Source: Candidatus Heimdallarchaeota archaeon (GTDB lineage: Archaea > Asgardarchaeota > Heimdallarchaeia > Heimdallarchaeales > Heimdallarchaeaceae). Taken from it: a DNA stretch of 8,189 nt. Under the pieces are notes generated by a model that saw only the letters and a list, made by a program, of their open reading frames with translations, searched no databases and was not told the DNA's origin. The DNA lies in contig JAGLTP010000291.1 in assembly GCA_023135215.1 (NCBI GenBank), positions 1 through 8,189 of the forward strand. Direction: 5' to 3'. The translations under genes and the position numbers were made by a program. This document shows, in pieces, positions 1-6,494 of the stretch (positions within the stretch are counted from its first letter, which is position 1; the number at the start of each line of letters is the position of its first letter).

Positions 1-448
1 TGAAATCAAATTTATTAAGAATATCTAAAGCCTTTTTAGCTCTACCAACTGTTTTATCTCCAGCGTTAGTGACTAAAGCCAGCTTGTATCCACGTGATTG
101 AAGAGTCTCTAATACTTCCGCAACACCTTCAAGGGGAACAATTTCTTTGAACGCTAGAGGATCTTTTCTAACCAGTTTCATAACTCTATAAACTTCCAAC
201 AAGGAAGCTTCCGAATCCTTAATTGCTTTAAAGAACATTTTCAATTTCAAGATTTTAGCGTGTCCCATCTCTACTTCCATTACTCTTGATAAAACCTTTT
301 CAAAAGCTTCTTGCTTTTTCTGTTCATCGTGTTCAGGTTTTAATTTGTCTAATGCTCTGAAAAAAGGCTCCCACCATCTCTTACCTAGGTCTGTAAGAGT
401 ACCATCCATATCGAAAAGAAGGGTGTCAACGACTTGGAAGGATTTCAT
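1..448 (-). CDS. HAD-superfamily phosphatase-like hydrolase, 3' end cut by window edge
   Basis: Only the first 149 codons lie in the window; the rest runs off at position 1. Residues 10-20 contain DMDGTLTD, HAD motif I, with D13 as the expected nucleophile and D15 as the general acid/base. Residues 125-130 read LVTNAG, matching motif II with T127. The Lys/Glu-rich helical stretch between them (about residues 22-95) sits where a C1-type cap domain belongs. This is the layout of phosphoglycolate-phosphatase-like HAD enzymes, which hydrolyse small phosphomonoesters in the cytosol; the substrate cannot be read from the sequence. Motifs III and IV are outside the window. The ATG has no Shine-Dalgarno but has a TATA-like box about 25 bases upstream, so the mRNA is probably leaderless. 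The gene follows the GH3 gene by 42 bases on the same strand. Confidence 0.85.
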   Translation of the reverse strand, partial: MKSFQVVDTLLFDMDGTLTDLGKRWWEPFFRALDKLKPEHDEQKKQEAFEKVLSRVMEVEMGHAKILKLKMFFKAIKDSEASLLEVYRVMKLVRKDPLAFKEIVPLEGVAEVLETLQSRGYKLALVTNAGDKTVGRAKKALDILNKFDF

Positions 449-466
449 CAATTGTAGATTTTTTTA

Positions 467-479
467 GTTTTATAAAAGG
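467..479 (-). promoter_or_regulatory. TATA-like promoter box of the HAD gene
   Basis: The minus strand reads CCTTTTATAAAAC. The box is centred about 25 bases before the ATG at 448, the spacing expected if transcription starts at or next to the start codon. No Shine-Dalgarno lies between box and start. It falls in the 42-base gap after the GH3 stop, so the HAD gene can be transcribed on its own. Assigned by position and composition only. Confidence 0.5.
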
Positions 480-490
480 TTATATTTATT

Positions 491-2605
491 TCAAACACTT
501 CTTAGGTTTGGTGCATTCAAAATAACTACTAAAATATAATTGTGTTCAAAGCTCATTACAGTTATCTTTTCTTCTAGATGAATGTCTCTCGAAGAATTAC
601 CTATATGTAAGATGAAATCTCCTTTTTCTAAGTTCCAATCATCGTTTGAAACATCATAGAAATCTAAATCCTTACCTTTAATTTCAATGGATATGATTTG
701 TGTTTCATTAGGTTCTAGGAACACTTTCTCGAACCCAACCAATTCTCTCTTTGGTCGATCAACTGAACTTTTTACATCTTCAGAATAAACCTGAATAACT
801 TCACTCCCAGCTCTATTTCCAACATTAGTTATTTTTACATTAACCTCAAATGTTTCATGGATTGTATTTATCTTATTAGCAGTAGTTTTAACTTCTTCAA
901 ATTTGAACTCAGTATATGAAAGACCAAACCCAAATGGAAATAGAGGCTTGATATTTTCTTTGTCAAAATGTCTATATCCAACATATAGTCCTTCTTCATG
1001 GTATACCTTCAAATCTACTCCTGGAAATGTTCTTTCTGATTTATGTGCTGAATTATCTTCAATTTTATTCGGGAAAGTCATAGGAAGTTTTCCTGAAGGA
1101 TTAACATCACCAAACAAAACATTTGCAATTGCTCTTCCACCTTCCATTCCTGGATACCAGACTTCTAAAATTGCAGGTGTATTTTCAATCCATTCTTCCA
1201 TAGATATTGGATTAGCATTATTTAAAATAACAACTGTATTAGGATTAATTTCGATAGTTTTCTTTATTAATTTAATTTGCGCTATTGGTAATCCAAATAC
1301 TGTTCTATCCACTTCTTCTGATTCTTTTCCAAATTCAGGTTTATCTTCTCTAGTTTTGTCAGATAATAACGTTATTTGGGAATCATGATTAAGGCCCATG
1401 AAAAGAAGAACAACGTCTGCTCTGGAAGGATCTTTAATTATCTTTACTTTTCCTTTGCATTTCTCTTTTAATCCTTTAAGGGGTGTGATTTCATAAGGTG
1501 GAGTTACAGCTGCTGCTCCTCCAAGTAAGATTTTTCCAAACTTCCTTTTAGCATTAGGACCTAAGACAGCGATAGAATTAATTTCACTAATGTTCAAAGG
1601 CAAAAGTTGTTTCTCATTCTTTAGTAGAACAATACCTTCTTCTGCCATTCTTCTTGCTAATTCTTGATGTCTTTTGGTGTTTCTTTCTCCTTTTGGTAAA
1701 TCCTTTTCCTTTTCAAACATCCCTACTTGAGTATAAACACGCAATAATCTTCTAACTAGTTCATTGATATCTTCTTCAGTGTACTTTCCTTTACTGTAGT
1801 TTTCAAGAAGAACTTCTTCTCTATAAAGGATTGGAACAGGCATCTCTAAGGTCAAGCCTGCATTTATTGCCATTTCGGTTGTTGGTTGTGTTACACCTCT
1901 GTCTTGTGTTGCCCACCAGTCTGTCATTACAAAACCATTAAAACCCCACTTATTCATCAATGTCTCTTTTAACAGCTTGTAACTTCCATGAACGTACTCT
2001 CCATTAACTAAGTTGTATGCAGTCATTATAGTCCATGGATCTGCTTCTTCTACAATCTCTTTGAATGCTCTGAGATAAATTTCTTGTAATGTTCTTTCAT
2101 CTACTTGAACATCAATGGTGTGTCTGTGGGTTTCCTGATTATTTGCTACGTAATGTTTAGGACATGCAGCTATTCTTTGACTTTGAATCCCCTTTACAAA
2201 TGGTATAGCTATCTCTTTAGTTAAGTGCGGGTCTTCACTATAATACTCGTAAGTCCTTCCATTAAGAGGTGTTCTTCCAATATTTATTCCTGGACCAAGG
2301 ACACATAATCTGTTTGTTGCTCTTGCTTCTCTACCTATAGCTTCCCCACATTCATAAGCTAATTCTCGATTCCAAGAAGCTGCTAGATTAATTCCTCCTG
2401 GAAACTTGGTATTTTTTCTAAGAAAGCTAGAGTGTTGAGAAATTCCTAGAGGTCCATCAGTCACTTTGAATGTTTTAATTCCTAATCTCGGAATAGTGTT
2501 TGTTTGAAATCTAAAGAATCCAACCATTAGTTTGAACTTTTCTTCTAGTGTTAGCTCTTCTAATAACTCCTCAACCTTTTCTTCAATTTGTTTGTCTGAA
2601 ATCAC
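491..2605 (-). CDS. Glycoside hydrolase family 3 beta-glucosidase-type enzyme, cytosolic
   Basis: A 704-residue enzyme with the three-domain GH3 layout. The N-terminal TIM-barrel domain (about 1-300) has TDGP at 49-52, GRTYEYYSEDP at 116-126, K150-H151 and GFVMTDW at 224-230, where D229 is the expected nucleophile. The alpha/beta sandwich domain (about 310-515) contains ESEEVDR at 428-434; by alignment with EGxDR in the family, E430 is the likely acid/base. A fibronectin-III-like domain (about 585-683) follows FPFGFGLSYTEF. These enzymes release non-reducing terminal beta-linked sugars, most often glucose or xylose; exact specificity is not readable. There is no PA14 insert and no signal peptide, so it should act on imported oligosaccharides. 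The start is GTG: no in-frame ATG lies between the upstream gene's stop and this codon, and the next Met (27) is inside the conserved LTLEEK region. About 20 residues, partly hydrophobic, extend beyond the usual domain end. Confidence 0.93.
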   Translation of the reverse strand: MISDKQIEEKVEELLEELTLEEKFKLMVGFFRFQTNTIPRLGIKTFKVTDGPLGISQHSSFLRKNTKFPGGINLAASWNRELAYECGEAIGREARATNRLCVLGPGINIGRTPLNGRTYEYYSEDPHLTKEIAIPFVKGIQSQRIAACPKHYVANNQETHRHTIDVQVDERTLQEIYLRAFKEIVEEADPWTIMTAYNLVNGEYVHGSYKLLKETLMNKWGFNGFVMTDWWATQDRGVTQPTTEMAINAGLTLEMPVPILYREEVLLENYSKGKYTEEDINELVRRLLRVYTQVGMFEKEKDLPKGERNTKRHQELARRMAEEGIVLLKNEKQLLPLNISEINSIAVLGPNAKRKFGKILLGGAAAVTPPYEITPLKGLKEKCKGKVKIIKDPSRADVVLLFMGLNHDSQITLLSDKTREDKPEFGKESEEVDRTVFGLPIAQIKLIKKTIEINPNTVVILNNANPISMEEWIENTPAILEVWYPGMEGGRAIANVLFGDVNPSGKLPMTFPNKIEDNSAHKSERTFPGVDLKVYHEEGLYVGYRHFDKENIKPLFPFGFGLSYTEFKFEEVKTTANKINTIHETFEVNVKITNVGNRAGSEVIQVYSEDVKSSVDRPKRELVGFEKVFLEPNETQIISIEIKGKDLDFYDVSNDDWNLEKGDFILHIGNSSRDIHLEEKITVMSFEHNYILVVILNAPNLRSV

Positions 2606-2627
2606 ATTTTTAGCAGCGATTCTTCCA

Positions 2628-2636
2628 TTTAAAAAG
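2628..2636 (-). promoter_or_regulatory. TATA-like promoter box of the GH3 gene
   Basis: The minus strand reads CTTTTTAAA, centred about 27 bases before the GTG at 2605. No Shine-Dalgarno is visible in between, so a leaderless transcript starting at the GTG is likely. It sits in the 60-base gap after the permease stop, so the GH3 gene can be expressed without the permease. Confidence 0.5.
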
Positions 2637-2665
2637 TTTCGTCCTTTAGATTGTCTTAAAAGAGT

Positions 2666-4141
2666 TTAGTCTTGTTCTACTGGTGGATTTCTAGAAATTC
2701 CACTTACTAATGCTGGTTTTGCTTTTTCTTTCACAATTTCTTCTACTCCAGTGGGTTCTGGATAGTCTGATCCCATTAGACCTTTATTTCCTGAATAGAT
2801 AAAACCAATAATTATTGTTATGGTTAGAATTCCTGAACTTGCAAGCAGTACCCACATAGGTAAAACATATTCCGCAATCAGTGCAACAATCCCCATCCCC
2901 AATAATTGCGCCACTCCTTGTAGTAACTGTTGCGTACCAAATACTCTCCCTTGTAATTCATAGGGAACTGATTCTTGGATCAAGGTTGAAGAAGGAACAT
3001 TAATACAAACTGACATGATTCCATAACTAAACATAATGATTGCCATAACATAGAGATTTCTTACTACAGCAAAAATGTACATAGACACAGTTACTGAAGC
3101 AAACGTGATATTTAGTACCAATATCTTCCGGTTTATCCTCCCTATTTTCATAAGTATTAAAGCTGTAATGATTCCAGAAGCTCCCATTAAAGCTTGTAAA
3201 ATACCGTACCACGTTTGTCCTAATCCCATTTCTCCTTGAAGAATTACTATGAAAAGAACATTTATCGCTCCAAATGAAAAGGTAATGAAAGAGAAAACTA
3301 AGAGCATGTAAGATATCTTGGGATATTTACGAATTGTCCGATACCCAACTGCAATATCCTCGCCAAAACGCTTCATCTCCTGCCGTATGTTCTTACTTTT
3401 CTCTCTTACAACTTCAGGGGGTTTCTTTCCTATGAAGAAAATCACTCCAATCAAAATGCCTGAGACAGCGAAAGTTGTTGCATCGACTATGAAACTCAGC
3501 AAATAACTGCGAGCAGCTAATAGTCCTGCTAGAACAAAACCGAAAATTGTTGCAACTTGAAACACAGAGGATCCAACTGAATTAGCAATTAGAAGATTCT
3601 TTTTCTTAACAATTAATCGAGTGTAAGCATTTCTAGAAGGAAAGAAGAATGCTGCAGACGCTGAATTTATGAAACAAAGAAGGAATAAAGGCCAAAGGAA
3701 ATGAAGATAGTTAGGAACAGGTTGTAAAGTGGCAATAGGAAAATTTAGAGCTGGTTGTACAATTATATATTGACTAGTTGTTAATTGATTTATGAAAAGG
3801 TAAACAATCACAAAACCAACTGAAGCGATAGCACTGACTATGTTAGAAATAAGCATGAGTTTACGCTGATCAAAACGGTCAGCTAATGCCCCGGCTAATG
3901 GAGCTATTACGACAAAAGGGAGTAACCATATTATTGCAAGAACACCCATTAGAAACGGACTTGCAGTGAGCTCAAAAACGAGAAACTCTAAAGCTAAACC
4001 GGATATTGATCTACCGATGTTTTCAATAAATTGAGCAGCGAATAAAACCATGAAAGTTGCATTTGTAAGTACTTCTCTAACTGAAGGTTTATTCTCTATT
4101 TTTGAAACCATCTCAATAGTTAGATTATCTTCGTTAGTCAT
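2666..4141 (-). CDS. MFS permease, EntS/macrolide-efflux-like branch
   Basis: A 491-residue integral membrane protein with about 12 hydrophobic segments. Residues 83-95 (AGALADRFDQRKL) match MFS motif A in the loop after the second membrane segment. FPSRNAYTRLIV (167-178) followed by NLLIANS (182-188), and IQESVPYELQGRVFG (388-402), resemble the signatures of the branch containing EntS and macrolide-efflux proteins, which export small molecules using the proton gradient. The substrate is unknown. A Lys/Arg-rich central loop (about 239-273) separates the two six-helix halves. The outward loop between segments 3 and 4 (about 117-145) is unusually long. The tail after 450 is charged and likely cytoplasmic. 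The ATG is the natural start, followed by a 23-residue soluble N-terminus. Because GH3 lies next downstream, sugar or glycoside transport is possible, but the family points to efflux. A palindrome in the leader suggests repressor control. Confidence 0.88.
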   Translation of the reverse strand: MTNEDNLTIEMVSKIENKPSVREVLTNATFMVLFAAQFIENIGRSISGLALEFLVFELTASPFLMGVLAIIWLLPFVVIAPLAGALADRFDQRKLMLISNIVSAIASVGFVIVYLFINQLTTSQYIIVQPALNFPIATLQPVPNYLHFLWPLFLLCFINSASAAFFFPSRNAYTRLIVKKKNLLIANSVGSSVFQVATIFGFVLAGLLAARSYLLSFIVDATTFAVSGILIGVIFFIGKKPPEVVREKSKNIRQEMKRFGEDIAVGYRTIRKYPKISYMLLVFSFITFSFGAINVLFIVILQGEMGLGQTWYGILQALMGASGIITALILMKIGRINRKILVLNITFASVTVSMYIFAVVRNLYVMAIIMFSYGIMSVCINVPSSTLIQESVPYELQGRVFGTQQLLQGVAQLLGMGIVALIAEYVLPMWVLLASSGILTITIIIGFIYSGNKGLMGSDYPEPTGVEEIVKEKAKPALVSGISRNPPVEQD

Positions 4142-4156
4142 TGCAAGGTCAGCTCA

Positions 4157-4175
4157 GAAATAGAGTTTCTATTTC
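4157..4175. promoter_or_regulatory. Perfect 8-3-8 palindrome, candidate operator of the permease gene
   Basis: GAAATAGA, spacer GTT, TCTATTTC: the two eight-base arms are exact reverse complements. It lies 16-34 bases upstream of the permease ATG and overlaps the transcription start predicted from the TATA-like box at 4196-4208. A repressor bound here would block initiation, a common arrangement for archaeal efflux genes. It could also act as a short hairpin in the 5' leader. No regulator gene is seen in the window. Confidence 0.5.
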
Positions 4176-4195
4176 GTGCATCTTTGATAGCCGTG

Positions 4196-4208
4196 TATTT
4201 ATTTATTT
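4196..4208 (-). promoter_or_regulatory. TATA-like promoter box of the permease gene
   Basis: The minus strand reads AAATAAATAAATA, about 60 bases before the ATG at 4141. With the usual 25-27 base spacing, transcription would start near 4175, giving a leader of roughly 35 bases that contains the 8-3-8 palindrome. This makes the permease the one minus-strand gene here with a clear leader. Confidence 0.4.
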
Positions 4209-4225
4209 GCATTAGCATGGGTTAA

Positions 4226-4266
4226 TAAAAATAATAAAAAAAGAATTTGAGTAGAAAAAAGAAAAA
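4226..4266 (-). terminator. T-tract terminator after the surface-protein gene
   Basis: Right after the TAG at 4269-4267 the minus strand has runs of five or six or more T at 4262-4266, 4255-4260, 4236-4242 and 4227-4230 with no strong hairpin. Repeated oligo-T tracts on the coding strand are the usual intrinsic terminator in archaea. It separates the surface protein from the permease. Confidence 0.55.
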
Positions 4267-6186
4267 CTATTTCTTTCCTTTTTTGGACGATGGTTTTGCT
4301 TTTCTTTTCCTAATAAGAATGTATGTACTTATTCCCACAACTGCACCAAATCCTCCAGCTAGCCCTATTATAAGTCCTAAGTATGGATTGCCACCTGCTA
4401 TTGGAAAACTCGAACTATTCAAAGGATCTGTTCCCGCTTCAACTTCTTCTCCATCTAAATATCCATCTCCATCAGTATCGTTGTTCATTGGATGAGTATT
4501 GTGATTGTATTCCTCACCATTTGTCAATCCGTCTTCATCTGGGTCTTCATCTGCATCGTCAGAGTTGGGATCTGTACCATATGTAACTTCCCATAAATCA
4601 TCCATACCATCAGAATCGCTATCTTCTGAGAGAGGATCCGTTTCATAAGTATTTACTTCTTCCCCATCATCCAAACCATCTGAATCACTATCCGCATTGA
4701 AGGGATCTGTGAAGTATACGATTACTTCATCAAATTCAGTAAGATCGTCTTCATCTATGTCGATGAAGGGGTAGAGATCCACACTACCTCCATCTCCATC
4801 TAATGAATATGTACCTATCCCATTCCAGTCTGAGTAGTAATTTCCAACTTCTAGTGTGTCACTATACCACATGATATTCGCCACAGTCCATTCTTCAGCA
4901 GGATGAGCCATCAAATCTCCTAAGCTTATGAAGATATTATAATACACTGTTACATTCTCGCACACACTAAAAACTATAGACATTTGACTCCCTTCTGATT
5001 GGACAAAACAGCTGATTATGTTGAAAATCACAAATATGTTCCAATTATCTTCAAAATAGATACCTATCTCCGTCGCATTATATATTGTATTGTTATAAAT
5101 TTGGACATTATCCATAAAATTACATTCTATCCCATAACGAAATTCCTCGAGGTAATTATTTCGAATAACTGTGTCATTTACATAATAGAATTCTATTCCA
5201 TTCCCATCTCCATAAAGATGACAATTTTCTATTACAAGACCTTCAACTGTTCTCACTTCAATTCCATCATCCCCTGTTACATTAACATTTTTTATCAAGA
5301 TATCTGTACATTTTTGGACTTGTATTCCTACGTTTACATCTCCCATCTCATATCCTTCAAAGTTAATGCTTTCTGAATTTAATACATATATTTGTCCATA
5401 TTGATTTCCAGTAATAGTTTCATCTGAACGATTGTAAAAGAATCCAAATGGTTTCCCATTTACAATATTATTTTCATAAGTGTTATTTAGGATATTCATT
5501 ACTTTATCTTCATATATGTAGAACCCTGCATCATTCAGAATGTTATTCCTAATAGAGGAATTAAGAACATTGGTTATTCTTACAGCTGATGATTCTCCGT
5601 AAAATATGTTGTCTTCAAAAATATTATTCTCATCTTCAATACGTATTAGTGAGCTACTAGCTGGTCCTTTAATTTCCATGATGTTCTTTGTAAAATTAAG
5701 TCCTCGAGAGAATGAAGAACCTTGTCCTGCTCTAAGAGTACAGTTGTGAACAGTCATATAATGAGAGTTTATTCCTCCAAGTGAAAGTGCTCCTTCAATT
5801 GTACAATTGATTATTTGGGATCTGCCTTCTGTAACTCCACTCAAATAAACACCATAAGTTGATCCCTTTGAATAAGAATCACGAAGAATAAAATATGATG
5901 TAACATAGTTGAATTTTATACCCAATGAGTCTGTAGTATTAACCATCAGGTTTTCGATAATATATGGGTCATCTGAAGAACCTGTTCCTGAAGAACTATA
6001 AGATGTTATATTCGCATCGTCGATAACAATTCCAACAGTTGATGTTAGCGCTAATTTCGAATTACTGTCTATTTCATTTTGAATTCCTTTAACCCTATAA
6101 CTTGAAAGCTGAAGCAATAAAATAAAGATAAAAAGAGTCGCTAAGCAAGTTTTTCTTGTCAGTTTCTGGTTTATTATGCTTGTCAT
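4267..6186 (-). CDS. Membrane-anchored surface protein: parallel beta-helix plus calcium-type Asp repeats
   Basis: A 639-residue secreted protein of modular build. Residues 1-34 form a signal peptide with Lys/Arg in the n-region and a hydrophobic core at about 14-28; there is no lipobox. Residues about 70-445 are a right-handed parallel beta-helix (PbH1/NosD type), with repeated units such as IRNNIL, VIENCHLYG, IRNNYLEE and VQIYNNTIYN, rich in Asn and in N-glycosylation sequons. GNYYSDWNGIGTY (448-460) then DGGSVDLYPF (465-474) is the typical end of NosD-like helices. Residues 476-590 carry five DxDxDG-type repeats like thrombospondin type 3. Residues about 600-625 are a membrane helix, followed by a Lys/Arg-rich cytoplasmic tail. 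The helix should face outward, where such folds bind or cleave polysaccharides or serve as adhesins; I see no recognisable catalytic set, so no enzymatic function is claimed. It has its own promoter and a T-tract terminator. Confidence 0.88.
   Translation of the reverse strand: MTSIINQKLTRKTCLATLFIFILLLQLSSYRVKGIQNEIDSNSKLALTSTVGIVIDDANITSYSSSGTGSSDDPYIIENLMVNTTDSLGIKFNYVTSYFILRDSYSKGSTYGVYLSGVTEGRSQIINCTIEGALSLGGINSHYMTVHNCTLRAGQGSSFSRGLNFTKNIMEIKGPASSSLIRIEDENNIFEDNIFYGESSAVRITNVLNSSIRNNILNDAGFYIYEDKVMNILNNTYENNIVNGKPFGFFYNRSDETITGNQYGQIYVLNSESINFEGYEMGDVNVGIQVQKCTDILIKNVNVTGDDGIEVRTVEGLVIENCHLYGDGNGIEFYYVNDTVIRNNYLEEFRYGIECNFMDNVQIYNNTIYNATEIGIYFEDNWNIFVIFNIISCFVQSEGSQMSIVFSVCENVTVYYNIFISLGDLMAHPAEEWTVANIMWYSDTLEVGNYYSDWNGIGTYSLDGDGGSVDLYPFIDIDEDDLTEFDEVIVYFTDPFNADSDSDGLDDGEEVNTYETDPLSEDSDSDGMDDLWEVTYGTDPNSDDADEDPDEDGLTNGEEYNHNTHPMNNDTDGDGYLDGEEVEAGTDPLNSSSFPIAGGNPYLGLIIGLAGGFGAVVGISTYILIRKRKAKPSSKKGKK
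4417..4761 (-). repeat. Five Asp-rich TSP3-like repeats encoded within the surface protein
   Basis: Residues 476-590 contain five related units of about 22-25 residues, each with an Asp/Asn-rich loop and then a TDP- or HP-containing turn. The third to fifth read SDSDGMDDLWEVTYGTDP, DEDGLTNGEEYNHNTHP and DTDGDGYLDGEEVEAGTDP. In thrombospondin type 3 and dockerin-like loops these Asp residues bind calcium. Here the array probably makes a rigid, calcium-stiffened stalk lifting the beta-helix away from the membrane. The first unit (DIDEDDLTEFDEV) is the most degenerate. Confidence 0.75.
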
Positions 6187-6210
6187 TTTACAACCACTAT
6201 AACGTTTTCA

Positions 6211-6220
6211 TTTTTTTAAA
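6211..6220 (-). promoter_or_regulatory. TATA-like promoter box of the surface-protein gene
   Basis: The minus strand reads TTTAAAAAAA, about 30 bases before the ATG at 6186, predicting a transcript with at most a few leader bases. TTTAAA is its own reverse complement, so the same box could also serve the divergent TRASH gene, with a leader of about 55 bases on that side. Confidence 0.45.
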
Positions 6221-6230
6221 TCTTTACGTC

Positions 6231-6240
6231 AAATTATCTA
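6231..6240 (+). promoter_or_regulatory. Possible TATA-like box of the TRASH gene
   Basis: AAATTATCTA on the plus strand would place transcription start near 6261, at the left edge of the inverted repeat at 6262-6282. It is a poor match to the archaeal consensus, and the TTTAAA box at 6214-6219 is an alternative. The choice between the two cannot be made from sequence alone. Confidence 0.25.
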
Positions 6241-6261
6241 AAGTGGAAATTTGGAGCAAAC

Positions 6262-6282
6262 ATAATTCTTAATTAGAATTAT
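6262..6282. promoter_or_regulatory. Perfect 8-5-8 inverted repeat before the TRASH gene
   Basis: ATAATTCT, spacer TAATT, AGAATTAT: exact reverse-complement arms, ending two bases before the GGAG at 6285-6288. It may be an operator for a dimeric regulator, or an RNA hairpin next to the ribosome binding site that tunes translation. The stem is made almost only of A-T pairs, which favours a DNA-binding site over a stable RNA structure. Confidence 0.45.
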
Positions 6283-6284
6283 CT

Positions 6285-6288
6285 GGAG
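6285..6288 (+). promoter_or_regulatory. Shine-Dalgarno GGAG of the TRASH gene
   Basis: GGAG with an eight-base gap to the ATG at 6297 fixes this start codon. It is the only well-spaced Shine-Dalgarno I see in the window, so the TRASH mRNA must start upstream and probably includes part or all of the inverted repeat. Confidence 0.6.
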
Positions 6289-6296
6289 AAAAACCC

Positions 6297-6476
6297 ATGG
6301 CAACAAAAACATGTTGTGGTGCACATCTCCCAAGAAATATTGTTAAAACTACCTACAAAGGAAAAGCATTATACTTTTGTCAAAGAGATTGTATGATTGA
6401 ATTCATGCAAGATCCAGAAGCATTCCTCGCATCAAGTCATTTTAAACTTAATTTCGAAGAATTAGATGATGCATAA
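6297..6476 (+). CDS. Small TRASH/YHS-type metal-binding protein
   Basis: A 59-residue soluble protein that is a single domain. CCGAH at 6-10 is followed by YKGKALYFCQRDC at 20-32 and FMQDPEAFL at 36-44. The spacing C7-x20-C28-x3-C32 fits the TRASH pattern (C-x19-22-C-x3-C), and the YFC...C...F..DP..FL string is typical of YHS domains. These Cys residues bind metal ions, and the domain occurs in heavy-metal sensors, transporters and chaperones; H10 could be a further ligand. As a stand-alone protein it may be a metal chaperone or carrier, which is inference. The acidic C-terminus (EELDDA) follows the domain directly. The ATG at 6297 has a GGAG Shine-Dalgarno eight bases upstream, unlike its apparently leaderless neighbours, so this gene has a leader. 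It is divergent from the surface protein and converges on the glycosylase-like gene with only 16 bases between stop codons. Confidence 0.85.
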   Translation: MATKTCCGAHLPRNIVKTTYKGKALYFCQRDCMIEFMQDPEAFLASSHFKLNFEELDDA

Positions 6477-6494
6477 GCTCAATTAGGTTGAGTT
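6476..6494. terminator. Short hairpin between convergent stop codons
   Basis: CTCAA (6478-6482), loop TTAGG, TTGAG (6488-6492), extended by a G-T wobble (6477/6493) and an A-T pair (6476/6494). It overlaps the last base of the TRASH stop codon and most of the glycosylase-like stop codon. It can form in both transcripts and may help end both. No long T-run follows on either side, so termination activity is uncertain. Confidence 0.35.

Noticed and set aside
903..1388. 161-codon open frame on the plus strand inside the GH3 gene
   Set aside because: It lies fully antisense to a region encoding conserved GH3 motifs, shows no recognisable domain, and has neither promoter nor ribosome binding site of its own.
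3027..3506. Two short frames (minus 3027-3212, plus 3318-3506) inside the permease gene
   Set aside because: Both lie within the permease coding region in other frames, and the permease reading is strongly supported by MFS motifs.
491..4141. A sugar-use operon of permease, glycosidase and phosphatase
   Set aside because: Each gene has its own promoter-like box and the permease resembles exporters, so a shared operon and pathway cannot be supported beyond proximity.
4247..4586. Two plus-strand frames opposite the Asp-repeat and membrane-anchor region
   Set aside because: They mirror the low-complexity Asp/Gly repeats on the other strand and have no independent support.
4417..4761. Possible CRISPR or DNA-level tandem array in the Asp-repeat region
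   Set aside because: The repeats are protein repeats of variable sequence within one frame; there are no identical DNA repeats with unique spacers.
4999..5376. 125-codon plus-strand frame opposite the beta-helix region
   Set aside because: Its Ile/Tyr-rich text is what the complement of Asn/Ile-rich beta-helix codons gives; no domain or signal supports it.
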